From positions 115,499 through 179,498 of the forward strand of contig NZ_QRIL01000003.1 of assembly GCF_003471165.1 (NCBI RefSeq): DNA of 64,000 nt, given 5' to 3'. Shown one piece after another: positions 16,787-25,370 of the stretch. Position 1 is the stretch's first letter, and every line of letters begins with the position of its first letter. The position numbers and the translations under genes were made by a program. The notes beneath the pieces are model-generated. The model made no database searches. It saw only the letters and a program-made list of their open reading frames with translations, and was not told the DNA's origin. Source of the stretch: Ruminococcus sp. AM22-13 (GTDB lineage: Bacteria; Bacillota; Clostridia; Lachnospirales; Lachnospiraceae).

Positions 16787-17350
16787 TTGAAGATTATGGA
16801 GAATAAAATAAACAGACAGACAAAGAACGAAGAAATAGACAGATTGCTGGAAGAACAATATTATGCGGAGACAAAAATACTGGAATCTGCAATTCTCAAA
16901 GCTGCAGGAAAATCCTCCTGGGAAGAATTTCCGGAAGAATCTGAAGAGGAAATACAGCAGGGATATGACCGATTGATAGCACGCCTTAAAGAAAAGGGTG
17001 AATACAGAGAGTCATTGTCTGAAAATAATGATCACAATGTAAGCAAAGCCAGTAGAATTTGTGCGGAAACAGATAAAGAAATAGATGGAGTAAGAGAAGC
17101 AGGGGAAAGCAAAGCTCGGGAGATAGAAGCAGAGGAAACAGAATCGGTAAAAGAAGCAAAAACAGTAAAAGAAAATCTAATCAGGCTTGACTATGAATGG
17201 AATAAAACTCACCGGATTTTAAAACCTGTAGCAGCCGTAGTGGCCGTAGCAATGCTGACTGCGCTGATCGGAATGAGTGTGACCGCTGATTTTCTATTTT
17301 CAGATGTGAGCGTTCAGGCATACAATACATCAATTCCTGAAAAAAAATAA
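16787..17350 (+). CDS. Small single-pass membrane protein, possible truncated anti-sigma-like protein
   Basis: The 187-residue protein has an N-terminal charged region (NEEIDRLLEEQYYAETKILESAILK), a Glu/Lys-rich middle (about 90-130) and one membrane segment near the C-terminus (PVAAVVAVAMLTALIGMSVTADFLF), ending 20 residues later. The arrangement resembles the front part of larger Lachnospiraceae anti-sigma-like proteins with outer domains such as DUF4367, so the outer domain may be lost; this is inference. Start may be TTG 16787 or ATG 16796. I do not recognise a firm family. Confidence 0.5.
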   Translation: MKIMENKINRQTKNEEIDRLLEEQYYAETKILESAILKAAGKSSWEEFPEESEEEIQQGYDRLIARLKEKGEYRESLSENNDHNVSKASRICAETDKEIDGVREAGESKAREIEAEETESVKEAKTVKENLIRLDYEWNKTHRILKPVAAVVAVAMLTALIGMSVTADFLFSDVSVQAYNTSIPEKK

Positions 17351-17404
17351 AAAAATTTATTTTTTGTGTGATATTTGCCATTTTGATTCGTATAGTATAT
17401 GTAA

Positions 17405-17571
17405 TGGGAGTTTACGAAAGCGGTTTTTAACCGTGTCTCGGAACGAAACGTTATATACTTGCGGAAGCTGACATGGGATTATTAAAATATCAGCAAAATT
17501 TTAATCGTACGTGGCAGACGCAAAGAAAGGTGGAAACAGTCAAATAAAAACTGTTTCCATTTTTTATTTTC
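17405..17571 (+). ncRNA. Candidate small RNA or leader upstream of the beta-CASP gene
   Basis: About 130 nt of non-coding sequence with local pairing (GCGGTTTTTAACCG; GCTGACAT with ATATCAGC) runs into an intrinsic terminator, GGAAACAGT / ACTGTTTCC plus TTTTTTATTTT (17532-17571). Possible promoter elements (TTGCCA, TATAGT/TATGTA) lie around 17383-17405. The terminator ends 85 bp before the next coding region, so this could be an independent small RNA or a regulated leader. I could not match it to a known riboswitch class. Confidence 0.5.
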
Positions 17572-17655
17572 AGAAAAATGCTGTTAATCAATTCTATTGT
17601 AGTGTATAATATGAACTATGAAATTACACATAAAAGTCCGAAAGGGGGTTTTTAT

Positions 17656-19272
17656 ATGAAGATTACATTTATCGGGGCAACTCATGAGGTTACGGGCTCA
17701 TGCTATTATCTGGAGGCAGCAGGCCATAAATTTCTTGTAGACTGCGGTATGGAACAGGGACCGGACTATTATGAGAATGCAGAGATACCAGTTGCTGTGG
17801 GAGAAATTGAGTTTGTTCTTCTTACCCATGCGCATATGGATCATTCCGGAAATCTTCCTGCTATTTATGCAAAAGGATTCCGAGGGCCAGTATACGCAAC
17901 GAATGCCACCAGTCATCTGTGTGATATTATGCTTAGAGACAGTGCTCATATTCAGATGTTTGAAGCTGAGTGGAGAAACCGCAAGGGCAGACGAGAGGGC
18001 AAACCGGAATTTGTGCCGGCATACACAATGGAAGACGCAATGGGTGTGATCAGAAATTTTGTAGGATGCCCGTATAATAAGGTGATTACTCCGGCAGAAG
18101 GAATTTCGGTACGTTTTATTGATGCAGGACATTTGCTTGGATCTGCCAGTATTGAAGTGACGATCAGAGAAGAAGAAGCGGAGAAAAAGATCGTATTTTC
18201 CGGAGATATCGGAAACACCTGTCAGCCATTGATAAAGGATCCGGAATATCTGCACCATGCGGATTATGTGATCATGGAATCCACTTACGGGGATCGCAGT
18301 CATGGAGAAAAACCGGATTATGTGCAGCTTCTGGCAAAAATCATTCAGGAAACATTTGACAGAGGAGGTAATCTTGTAATTCCTTCTTTTGCAGTTGGCC
18401 GTACGCAGGAAATGCTATATTTTATCAGACAGATCAAGGCAGATGATCTGGTACATGGACATGATTATTTTAAGGTATATGTGGATAGCCCTCTTGCGAA
18501 TGAAGCGACTACCATTTTTTCAGAACATCAGTATGACTGCTTTGATGAAGAGGCAATGGAACTGATCAAAAAGGGAATCAATCCAATCAGTTTTCCAGGT
18601 CTGAAGATTTCTGTTACAAGTGATGACTCAAAGGCAATCAACTATGATGAAGAACCAAAAGTAATTATTTCTGCCAGCGGTATGTGTGATGCGGGTCGTA
18701 TCAAGCATCATCTGAAGCATAATCTGTGGGATGAGAAGAATACGATTCTTTTTGTAGGATATCAGGCAGTAGGTACACTAGGAAGGGCTCTTATTGAAGG
18801 AGCAACAGATGTGAAACTTTTCGGAGAACCGATTCATGTAGCTGCACATATCTGCCAGATGCCGGGAATCAGCGGTCATGCAGACGTAAACGGTTTGATA
18901 AACTGGGCGAGAGCATTCGAAGAAAAACCGCAGAAAGTTTTTGTTACTCATGGAGAGGATACGGTAACAGAGATTTTTGCAAAACGCCTGCAGGATGACT
19001 TGGGTTACGATACAATGGCTCCGTTTAGTGGAACAGTGTATGATCTTGCAAATAATGTATGTATCTATGAAGCTAAAGGCGTCAAGATTCAGAAGGCATC
19101 TGCATCGCCGAAAGCAACAAGAGCAGCGAGAGCATTCGAGAAACTTCTGGCACTTGGTTACAGATTACTGGCAGTGATCAAGAAGAATGAGGGAACACCG
19201 AATAAAGATCTGGAACGCTTCTCAAGAGATGTACAGTCCCTGTGTGATAAATGGGACAGACCAGATATGTAG
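17656..19272 (+). CDS. Beta-CASP metallo-beta-lactamase-fold hydrolase (RNA processing type)
   Basis: The 538-residue protein has the metallo-beta-lactamase zinc motif HAHMDHSGNLP, the downstream ligands in DAGHLLGSA and FSGDIGN, and the beta-CASP features EPKVIISASGMCDAGRIKHHL and ISGHADVNGLINW with the final His. This is the domain order of CPSF73/YSH1-like nucleases, so it probably acts on RNA, though bacterial members of this branch are poorly characterised. The ATG at 17656 follows AAGGGGGTTTTT; in-frame codons upstream have no homology. A strong terminator follows. Confidence 0.85.
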   Translation: MKITFIGATHEVTGSCYYLEAAGHKFLVDCGMEQGPDYYENAEIPVAVGEIEFVLLTHAHMDHSGNLPAIYAKGFRGPVYATNATSHLCDIMLRDSAHIQMFEAEWRNRKGRREGKPEFVPAYTMEDAMGVIRNFVGCPYNKVITPAEGISVRFIDAGHLLGSASIEVTIREEEAEKKIVFSGDIGNTCQPLIKDPEYLHHADYVIMESTYGDRSHGEKPDYVQLLAKIIQETFDRGGNLVIPSFAVGRTQEMLYFIRQIKADDLVHGHDYFKVYVDSPLANEATTIFSEHQYDCFDEEAMELIKKGINPISFPGLKISVTSDDSKAINYDEEPKVIISASGMCDAGRIKHHLKHNLWDEKNTILFVGYQAVGTLGRALIEGATDVKLFGEPIHVAAHICQMPGISGHADVNGLINWARAFEEKPQKVFVTHGEDTVTEIFAKRLQDDLGYDTMAPFSGTVYDLANNVCIYEAKGVKIQKASASPKATRAARAFEKLLALGYRLLAVIKKNEGTPNKDLERFSRDVQSLCDKWDRPDM

Positions 19273-19301
19273 TAATATTGTGGTAATGTTATGAAATAAA
19301 A

Positions 19302-19357
19302 ATATCCCGCAGAAGTTGTTGTGAATACAGCTTTTGCGGGATATCTGTCTTTTTTGT
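19302..19357 (+). terminator. Intrinsic terminator after the beta-CASP gene
   Basis: ATATCCCGCA pairs with TGCGGGATAT across a partly paired loop, followed by CTGTCTTTTTTG. Confidence 0.85.
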
Positions 19358-19443
19358 GTTTTTTGCTGCTGCTTATAGTGTTTCCGGAAACTAATGTCGT
19401 AGTAGTTTGGTTAAAGCAGCTGAATTGTTAAAAAACCAGGAAA

Positions 19444-19689
19444 TTATTTATTCAGAACTTCCTCTAAGGCAATAGAAAGCTGATCTGGACATGAGGTGTT
19501 TTTAAAACCACATTTAATACCCTTCAGTCTGCTGATCACTTCATTTGCATCCATACCTTCTACAAGGCTGGCTACACCCTGAGTGTTTCCGCTGCATCCG
19601 CCGATGAAGCGTACATTGTGAACTTTCTTATTGTCATCTACTTCAAATTCAATATGGCTGGCACAAACACCTTTTGTCTTATATGTCAT
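19444..19689 (-). CDS. TSCPD domain protein (TIGR03905 family)
   Basis: The 81-residue protein ends CGFKNTSCPDQLSIALEEVL, carrying the TSCPD motif that names the family, and has a further Cys in GGCSGNTQG. The domain also occurs at the C-terminus of some adenosylcobalamin-dependent ribonucleotide reductases, where it is thought to bind metal or nucleic acid; the function of the free-standing form is unknown. CACAGGAGGAATTATATC precedes the ATG at 19689. Confidence 0.85.
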   Translation of the reverse strand: MTYKTKGVCASHIEFEVDDNKKVHNVRFIGGCSGNTQGVASLVEGMDANEVISRLKGIKCGFKNTSCPDQLSIALEEVLNK

Positions 19690-19739
19690 GATATAATTCC
19701 TCCTGTGTTAAATAATGTACCCTCAGAGTCTTTATTGCA

Positions 19740-19853
19740 CTTGCTTTTATGGCTGATTTTTCGCCAGATGCACCCGAATTTTATCAACGTACGCACCGCG
19801 TACGCCTCAAAAATCCGGGCACATCTGACAAAAAATCCTCTCATAAAATCAAG
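19740..19853 (-). repeat. Long imperfect inverted repeat (about 114 bp)
   Basis: The left arm (19740-19793) and right arm (19800-19853) are imperfect reverse complements over more than 45 bp, with shared words such as TTTTATG, CAGATG, CCCG, ATTTT and an apex of CGTACGC. On the minus strand the same stretch could code a short peptide rich in Arg and Cys, which I judge unlikely to be a gene. This looks like a REP or MITE-type hairpin unrelated to the GTTAC family. It lies in a 511-bp gap between the TSCPD gene and the nucleosidase gene. Confidence 0.7.
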
Positions 19854-19980
19854 TACAAAAAGATTCCGAGAGTACATAATAAGTTCTGTGTCTACTGTTC
19901 ATGTGATTAACAAGCAGATTTCTCAAATAATCTTGCGTCTGGATTTCTTGTTTCAAGAATCAACTTGCATAAGTCCAGGC

Positions 19981-20020
19981 CATCGCGCAGTGTGTTACTG
20001 GGCTCGAAGTGAACAGTAAC
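19981..20020 (+). repeat. GTTAC-element right-end fragment
   Basis: CATCGCGCAGTGTGTTACTG and the end GTGAACAGTAAC match the right end of the 39370-39563 element. The left half is missing. Confidence 0.6.
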
Positions 20021-20060
20021 TTTTCGTTACGCAAGATATTATAGCAGAACATAAAAAAAG

Positions 20061-20090
20061 TTTCCATATAAATTAAAGTTTTGCTATAAT
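20061..20090 (+). promoter_or_regulatory. Putative promoter of the nucleosidase gene
   Basis: TTTCCA (20061-20066) and a consensus TATAAT (20085-20090) are 18 bp apart. The -10 is strong; the -35 is weak. Confidence 0.45.
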
Positions 20091-20120
20091 AAACAATGAA
20101 TGCATAAAAAACAAGAAATG

Positions 20121-20160
20121 CAACTGTTCAGTATCTTCACAGTAGACCGCTGAATAGTTG
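20121..20160 (+). repeat. Short GTTAC-type palindromic element, 40 bp
   Basis: CAACTGTTCAG and CTGAATAGTTG are inverted ends with one mismatch, like the 46-bp element at 51313 but with a changed terminal base. It lies between the promoter and ribosome-binding site of the nucleosidase gene and would be in its 5' leader. Confidence 0.55.
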
Positions 20161-20200
20161 CCAGGAAATTACAAATATACAAAGAAGAGGTGTTTTAATA

Positions 20201-20899
20201 ATGAAATGTATCGGAATTATCGGAGCAATGGAACAGGAAGTTGCAAAAATTAAGGAAAAAATGCAGGATGTTACGATCACATCCAAGGCTTGTATGGATT
20301 TTTATGAAGGAACTCTGGAAGGTAAAAAGGTTGTAGTTGTACGTTCCGGAATCGGCAAGGTAAATGCAGGAATGTGCACACAGATCCTCGCAGATGTATT
20401 TGGCGTGGAAGCAGTGATCAACACAGGAATCGCAGGAAGCCTGAATAATGATGTAAACATCGGAGACATTGTTCTTTCCACAGATGTACTGCACCATGAC
20501 ATGGATGCAACCGGATTTGGATATAAGAAAGGACAGATTCCACAGATGGATGAGTTCTCTTTCCCGGCAGATGAAAACCTTCGCAAATTAGCAGCAAAGG
20601 TATGTCAGGAAGTAAACCCTGAGATCAGTGTATTTGAAGGCAGAATCTGCTCCGGAGACCAGTTCATTTCAGATAAAGGTGTGAAAGATGCTATTATCTC
20701 AGAATTTGGCGGATTTGCCGTAGAGATGGAAGGCGCTGCCATCGGACAGGCTGCTTATTTAAATCATATTCCATTCCTTGTAGTAAGAGCAATCTCCGAT
20801 AAAGCAGACGGAAGCGCAAATATGGATTATGCTGAATTTGAAATGGCGGCAATCGAGCACAGCGTAAAATTAACTGTAAGAATGATTCAGGAATTATAA
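20201..20899 (+). CDS. mtnN: 5'-methylthioadenosine/S-adenosylhomocysteine nucleosidase
   Basis: The 232-residue enzyme removes adenine from methylthioadenosine and S-adenosylhomocysteine, recycling the products of methylation and polyamine synthesis. GIIGAMEQEV at the start, SGIGKVNAG, NTGIAGSL, the substrate-binding AVEMEGAAIGQ and the catalytic Asp in RAISDKAD are all present. AGAAGAGGTG precedes the ATG. A methyltransferase gene lies 530 bp downstream, but the link is only suggestive. Confidence 0.96.
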   Translation: MKCIGIIGAMEQEVAKIKEKMQDVTITSKACMDFYEGTLEGKKVVVVRSGIGKVNAGMCTQILADVFGVEAVINTGIAGSLNNDVNIGDIVLSTDVLHHDMDATGFGYKKGQIPQMDEFSFPADENLRKLAAKVCQEVNPEISVFEGRICSGDQFISDKGVKDAIISEFGGFAVEMEGAAIGQAAYLNHIPFLVVRAISDKADGSANMDYAEFEMAAIEHSVKLTVRMIQEL

Positions 20900-20954
20900 A
20901 GTTAGATAACAGTTTCCTGCATTTTGCATATACTGAAATAGATAACTGATAAGG

Positions 20955-21338
20955 ATGCAGGATATCCATATGTATTTCGAACAATATTTTCCGTTTTATG
21001 CGGCATATTCGAATCCCCTGTTGTATGACGGAGAGCGGATGCAGGAGCAGGAATTCAATCTGATGAAATCTTATTATCCTCAGACTGTACAGCGTATTCA
21101 GGAGAAGATAGAAGAGGAATGTGATCTTCTCGACTATGAAGGAAGCCGTCTTTATGATGAGTATCCGGATAAATATATGCTTTATCACTTAAGCTGTAAG
21201 ATTAAAGAAGATCTTCAGCCAGAGATGGACAGTCAGGCAATAAGGGAAAGTTTTCTGGATGAACTGGTACAGGTAATGCTATATCAGGAAATATCCAGAA
21301 GAAGATGCCGCAGACACCGATGCAGGAGATATTTTTAA
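20955..21338 (+). CDS. Hypothetical protein, 127 aa
   Basis: I do not recognise this protein. It is mostly helical by composition, acidic in the middle (ERMQEQEFNLMKSYYP, EKIEEECDLLDYEGSRLYDEYPD) and ends in a very basic tail (SRRRCRRHRCRRYF). There is no signal peptide or membrane segment. It is co-oriented with and close to the genes on both sides. The ribosome-binding site before ATG 20955 is weak; ATG 20970 is an alternative. Confidence 0.6.
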   Translation: MQDIHMYFEQYFPFYAAYSNPLLYDGERMQEQEFNLMKSYYPQTVQRIQEKIEEECDLLDYEGSRLYDEYPDKYMLYHLSCKIKEDLQPEMDSQAIRESFLDELVQVMLYQEISRRRCRRHRCRRYF

Positions 21339-21432
21339 ATTACTGATTATGGAGTGGATAGATTGTTACTGTTCATACACCACTATCTTTATCCGCTTAA
21401 CAAGAATTGAAATTTGACAGATAGAAAGAATA

Positions 21433-22596
21433 ATGAAAAATTTAAGAGAATATTTAGAAGAACAGATTAATGAAAATCTGATACAGGCAACTTTAAGTGC
21501 CAGCAGAAACAAAAATGGCATATCAAAGGTAAAAATACGCCCAATCCAATTAAAAGGGCAGATTTGTTATCAGGCATCTGCTACAGAAGGGACAAAAGTC
21601 CTCCACAAAAACTATGAGCGTATGCAGCTGATAGAATATCTGGAATCAGAGCTTGCAGAGAATTTCGGACAGTTTCAGGCGCAGGGAGCAGTGACGGATG
21701 GCGTAGTCCTTGTGAGTAAAAAAGGAAAAATGACCATCAAACAGAAGCACCATGCGCCAAAAGAAAAAGTCAAGATTCAGGCACATAACCGGGTAAAACA
21801 ATACATTCTTAAAGAAGGTGTTCCGGTTCCGTTCCTGATCGATCTGGGAGTTATGAACGGACAGGGAAAGATCGTTCATGCCAGATATGATAAATTCAGA
21901 CAGATTAACCGTTTCCTGGAATTTATAGAAGATATTCTTCCGAGACTTTCCAGAGAAAGAGAAGTAACGATACTGGATTTCGGATGCGGTAAAAGTTATC
22001 TTACTTTTGCAATGTATTATTATCTGAGGGAACTGAAGGGATATGATGTAAATATCATAGGTCTTGATCTGAAAACAGATGTAATTGAGAAATGTAACTC
22101 TCTGGCAATCAGATATGGATATGAAAAGTTACATTTCTACCATGGCGATATTGCAGACTACGAAGGAGTATCCTCGGTGGATATGGTAGTAACACTTCAT
22201 GCCTGTGATACCGCGACTGATTATGCGCTTGCGAAAGCAGTAGAATGGGGAGCAGAAGTAATTTTATCTGTGCCATGCTGTCAGCATGAGGTCAATAAGC
22301 AGATCAGAAATGAAATGCTGGAACCGGTTCTGCGCTACGGAATTCTGAAAGAAAGAATGTCTGCGCTGATCACGGATGCAGTACGTGCCAACCTGTTAGA
22401 GAGCAAAGGTTACGAAACACAGATTCTGGAGTTTATTGATATGGAACATACTCCGAAGAATCTTCTGATCAGGGCAGTTAAAACCGGAAAAAGATCAGAC
22501 GCAGGCAAAACACAGGAGATGTTTGCTGCTTTAAATATTCATCCTACACTTGACCTGCTTCTGAATGAAAAAACACAGGAAGGAAGTGTGCGATGA
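21433..22596 (+). CDS. Class I SAM-dependent methyltransferase
   Basis: The 387-residue protein has an N-terminal region of about 150 residues of unknown fold, then a Rossmann methyltransferase domain with motif I VTILDFGCGKSYLTFA, the acidic end of strand 2 in IIGLDLK, and VTLHACDTATDYAL. The later SVPCCQHEVN motif is typical of a branch that includes the eukaryotic METTL25/RRNAD1 group; substrates of bacterial members are not established, RNA being a guess. It overlaps the next gene by ATGA, so the two are co-translated. Confidence 0.82.
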   Translation: MKNLREYLEEQINENLIQATLSASRNKNGISKVKIRPIQLKGQICYQASATEGTKVLHKNYERMQLIEYLESELAENFGQFQAQGAVTDGVVLVSKKGKMTIKQKHHAPKEKVKIQAHNRVKQYILKEGVPVPFLIDLGVMNGQGKIVHARYDKFRQINRFLEFIEDILPRLSREREVTILDFGCGKSYLTFAMYYYLRELKGYDVNIIGLDLKTDVIEKCNSLAIRYGYEKLHFYHGDIADYEGVSSVDMVVTLHACDTATDYALAKAVEWGAEVILSVPCCQHEVNKQIRNEMLEPVLRYGILKERMSALITDAVRANLLESKGYETQILEFIDMEHTPKNLLIRAVKTGKRSDAGKTQEMFAALNIHPTLDLLLNEKTQEGSVR

Positions 22597-25046
22597 TAAG
22601 AATACTGAAAAAAACAGGTATTCTCCTTTTTGTATTTTTGCTGGGGGTAATTGGAACTGCATTGCTTCTTAACAGCGAATCCACAGACAACAGATCAGAT
22701 TTTAATGATGCTACATTTCCAGAAGTTATGATAGACATGGACGGCACGCTGATGAACCGTATGTATGGCTATGCACAGCCAATGCAGACGGATTTTACCA
22801 GAGACAGCGTGACTCCGCTGGATACATCAAAAAAACTGATTTTTAAGGTAAATCCGTATAATTCTGAGGTGAAGAGCTTTTCCTATGAGATCCGCACATC
22901 CGACGGAAGTAAAGTTCTTGAAAATAAGAAAATCAAGAATCTCCGGAAAGAGGATTCCTATTTATCAGTAGATGTGGAAATCAACAGTGATCTGAGAATG
23001 AATCAGGAATATTCCATGCAGATTGCTCTGGAGTTGAATGAAAGTACTGCATATTATTACACACGCGTTGTCTCAAGATCACAGGTGCATGCATCAGAAT
23101 ATGCAGCTTTTGTCAAATATTTTTATGAAGCGAGTCTGGACAAGGAGGCAGCAGATGCTCTGGGCAGTTACCTGGAACCGGCGTCAACAGGAGCATCGAC
23201 CAATTATTCCGGAATTAATATCAATTCCTCTCTCAGCGAAGTCAGCTGGGGAACGTTAGCTCCTCAGTTGTATCAGGAAGGAATTCCTGTCATTAAAGAT
23301 ATCAATGAGACGACTGCCAGTATTTCAGTGGAATATCAGATTACATCGCAGAATTCTGATGGGGATACAGAACTATATGACGTAAAAGAGTTCTATAGAA
23401 TGAGATATCTGGATACCAGAATTTATCTGCTGGATTTTCAACGCAGTGCAAATCAGGTATTTGACGGGAAACTTCCTGTTTACTCAGATGATGGAATCAT
23501 CCTGGGAGTCCGTGATAAAAACGTGGAATATATGATGAATGACAGCGCTACGGTGCTAGCATTTGTCCAGGAGGGGGATCTTTGGTCTTATTCACCTGGA
23601 AATGGAAAAGTAAATCAGGTTTTCAGTTTCAGAAAAACTGAAGACGGAGATTTTCGTGATTCCAGAATCCAGCATGATATTAAAATTGTCAGGGTGACAG
23701 ATGCCGGAGATATTGACTTCGTACTTTATGGATATATGAACAGAGGAAGTCATGAAGGATACGAAGGAATTGGCGTTTACCATTATAATCCAGACAAAAA
23801 TGTTGCAGAGGAAAGAGCCTTTATCCCTGTTTCAGAATCATTTGAATTCCTGAAAAAGGATCTTGAGAAATTATCTTATGTAAATGAAGAGAATGAGCTG
23901 TTTCTCCTTCTGGCAAAAAGTCTCTATAAAATCAATATAGAGGATAATTCCAGCGAAGTTCTTGAAGAGGGGATAAAGAATGCGAATTTTGTTTCTTCTG
24001 ATAATAATGACCATGCGGCCTGGCTGGTTTCAGAAGGTGATGAGAAGGGAAATATCAAAGAAATTAATTTTGATACCGGCGAAACGAGACTGATCGAGCA
24101 TGAAAAAGGCAAGAGACTTCGGGCAGTTGGTTTTATGAATGAAGACCTGATCTATGGAATCCTGAACAAGTCTGATATTCTGACAGATGAAGACGGGCAT
24201 AAATCAGAAGGAATCAGCATTTTACGTATAGAAGATTTCGATGGCAATGTGAAGAAGGAATATCAGAAAGACGGATTATACATTACGGATATTTCTGTTG
24301 GAAGTACACTGATCGAGTTCGAACTTTCCGCAAAATCGGGAGATACCTCCTATGTTGCCCAGAAAAAGGACAACATTATGAATAATAAGAAAGCAACGGA
24401 AAACACAGTGAAAATTGAGCTGGTTTCAGCATCAAGAACCGGCGTCCGTGTAAAACTGGCATTGAACGGAACTGCTCAGACAGATTCTCCGCTTACTATG
24501 TATGCAAAAGTAAGCAGTACAAATCAAAAAGACATTGTACTGGATACGCAGATTCCGCAGGAGTCCACATATTATGTCTATGGACAGGGTGGGCTGGACA
24601 GTATCTATACAGATCCTGCAAAAGCCATATTACAGGCAGATGCTTTGGGCGGTGTTGTTCTTAACCGTGCCCAGCAGTATATATGGGAACGTGGAAATAA
24701 GAAGACAAAAACACAGATGGATACTGCGGAACTTCCGGAAGCTATTCTTGCAGGAACTATGGATATAAAAACGTTGAAAAAGAGCGTTAAAAAGACCGGA
24801 ACGGTCATCGACCTTACTGGCTGCAGTCTGGACAGTGTTTTGTATGAAGTAAGTGCCCAGCGCCCGGTGATCGCTAAAACAGGTTCTGATACCAGTGTGG
24901 TGATTGTAGGATATGATGAATATAATACGTATTTGTATGATCCGGTTAAAAAGGAGACATATCCATATGGAATGAATGATAGCACAGACTTATTCCAGAA
25001 AGCCGGAAATGTGTTTATCACATATGTGGAGTCAGTTAGTTATTAG
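22593..25046 (+). CDS. Large exported/membrane-anchored protein with degenerate C39-like C-terminus
   Basis: The 817-residue protein begins with a signal-anchor (KKTGILLFVFLLGVIGTALLL) and is otherwise predicted extracytoplasmic. The middle (about 300-560) looks like a beta-propeller-type sensor fold. The last 150 residues resemble a C39-like cysteine peptidase domain (YVYGQGGL, WERGN, RPVIA, VVIVGYDEYNTYLYDP), but the usual catalytic Cys and His positions are occupied by other residues, so it is probably not an active protease. It is translationally coupled to the methyltransferase gene and ends at a strong terminator. Function unknown. Confidence 0.7.
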   Translation: MIRILKKTGILLFVFLLGVIGTALLLNSESTDNRSDFNDATFPEVMIDMDGTLMNRMYGYAQPMQTDFTRDSVTPLDTSKKLIFKVNPYNSEVKSFSYEIRTSDGSKVLENKKIKNLRKEDSYLSVDVEINSDLRMNQEYSMQIALELNESTAYYYTRVVSRSQVHASEYAAFVKYFYEASLDKEAADALGSYLEPASTGASTNYSGININSSLSEVSWGTLAPQLYQEGIPVIKDINETTASISVEYQITSQNSDGDTELYDVKEFYRMRYLDTRIYLLDFQRSANQVFDGKLPVYSDDGIILGVRDKNVEYMMNDSATVLAFVQEGDLWSYSPGNGKVNQVFSFRKTEDGDFRDSRIQHDIKIVRVTDAGDIDFVLYGYMNRGSHEGYEGIGVYHYNPDKNVAEERAFIPVSESFEFLKKDLEKLSYVNEENELFLLLAKSLYKINIEDNSSEVLEEGIKNANFVSSDNNDHAAWLVSEGDEKGNIKEINFDTGETRLIEHEKGKRLRAVGFMNEDLIYGILNKSDILTDEDGHKSEGISILRIEDFDGNVKKEYQKDGLYITDISVGSTLIEFELSAKSGDTSYVAQKKDNIMNNKKATENTVKIELVSASRTGVRVKLALNGTAQTDSPLTMYAKVSSTNQKDIVLDTQIPQESTYYVYGQGGLDSIYTDPAKAILQADALGGVVLNRAQQYIWERGNKKTKTQMDTAELPEAILAGTMDIKTLKKSVKKTGTVIDLTGCSLDSVLYEVSAQRPVIAKTGSDTSVVIVGYDEYNTYLYDPVKKETYPYGMNDSTDLFQKAGNVFITYVESVSY

Positions 25047-25119
25047 ACTGAACAGCCTTCTGGCAGGATTGCACTGCGGCAGAGAGAAATTATGTCGCTA
25101 AAGCGATTCCTGCGGGCGG

Positions 25120-25141
25120 AGAATCCTGCAAGCAGGATTCT
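25120..25141 (+). repeat. Perfect tight hairpin in the 25047-25180 tail region
   Basis: AGAATCCTGC and GCAGGATTCT pair perfectly with a 2-nt loop, and other small pairings (CTGGCAG/CTGCGGCAG, TCGCTAAAGCGA) occur just upstream. This stretch before the terminator may be a structured 3' UTR or a small RNA. Confidence 0.55.
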
Positions 25142-25180
25142 TTCCGGATATAAGATAGCGAAAAGAGTATAATTAAGAAT

Positions 25181-25232
25181 ATGGGCAGATTGCTGTTAGA
25201 GAATTTAACAGCAACCTGCCCATTATTATTTT
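25181..25232 (+). terminator. Intrinsic terminator after the 817-aa protein gene
   Basis: ATGGGCAG then TTGCTGTTA pairs with TAACAGCAA then CTGCCCAT (short bulge), followed by TATTATTTT. It separates this transcript from galT. Confidence 0.9.
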
Positions 25233-25320
25233 AAAAAATTGTGAAAATGCTTCTTTACATTTATCCATTATTTGAGTATCCTAAAAAGGAATAACAGTGG
25301 CAGAAAGAAAATGTTATTAC

Positions 25321-25347
25321 GTTACTGCAAACCAAGCGGACAGTAAC
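25321..25347 (+). repeat. Minimal GTTACTG/CAGTAAC palindrome, 27 bp
   Basis: GTTACTG and CAGTAAC flank 13 nt, just upstream of the galT ribosome-binding site AACGGAGGAAATG. It shares the terminal words of the GTTAC family; no flanking duplication is seen. Confidence 0.45.
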
Positions 25348-25370
25348 AACGAAACGGAGGAAATGTACCA

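Noticed and set aside
19686..19877. Short minus-strand frame of 63 codons over the large hairpin
   Set aside because: The frame is explained by the inverted repeat, has unusual Arg/Cys composition and no good ribosome-binding site.
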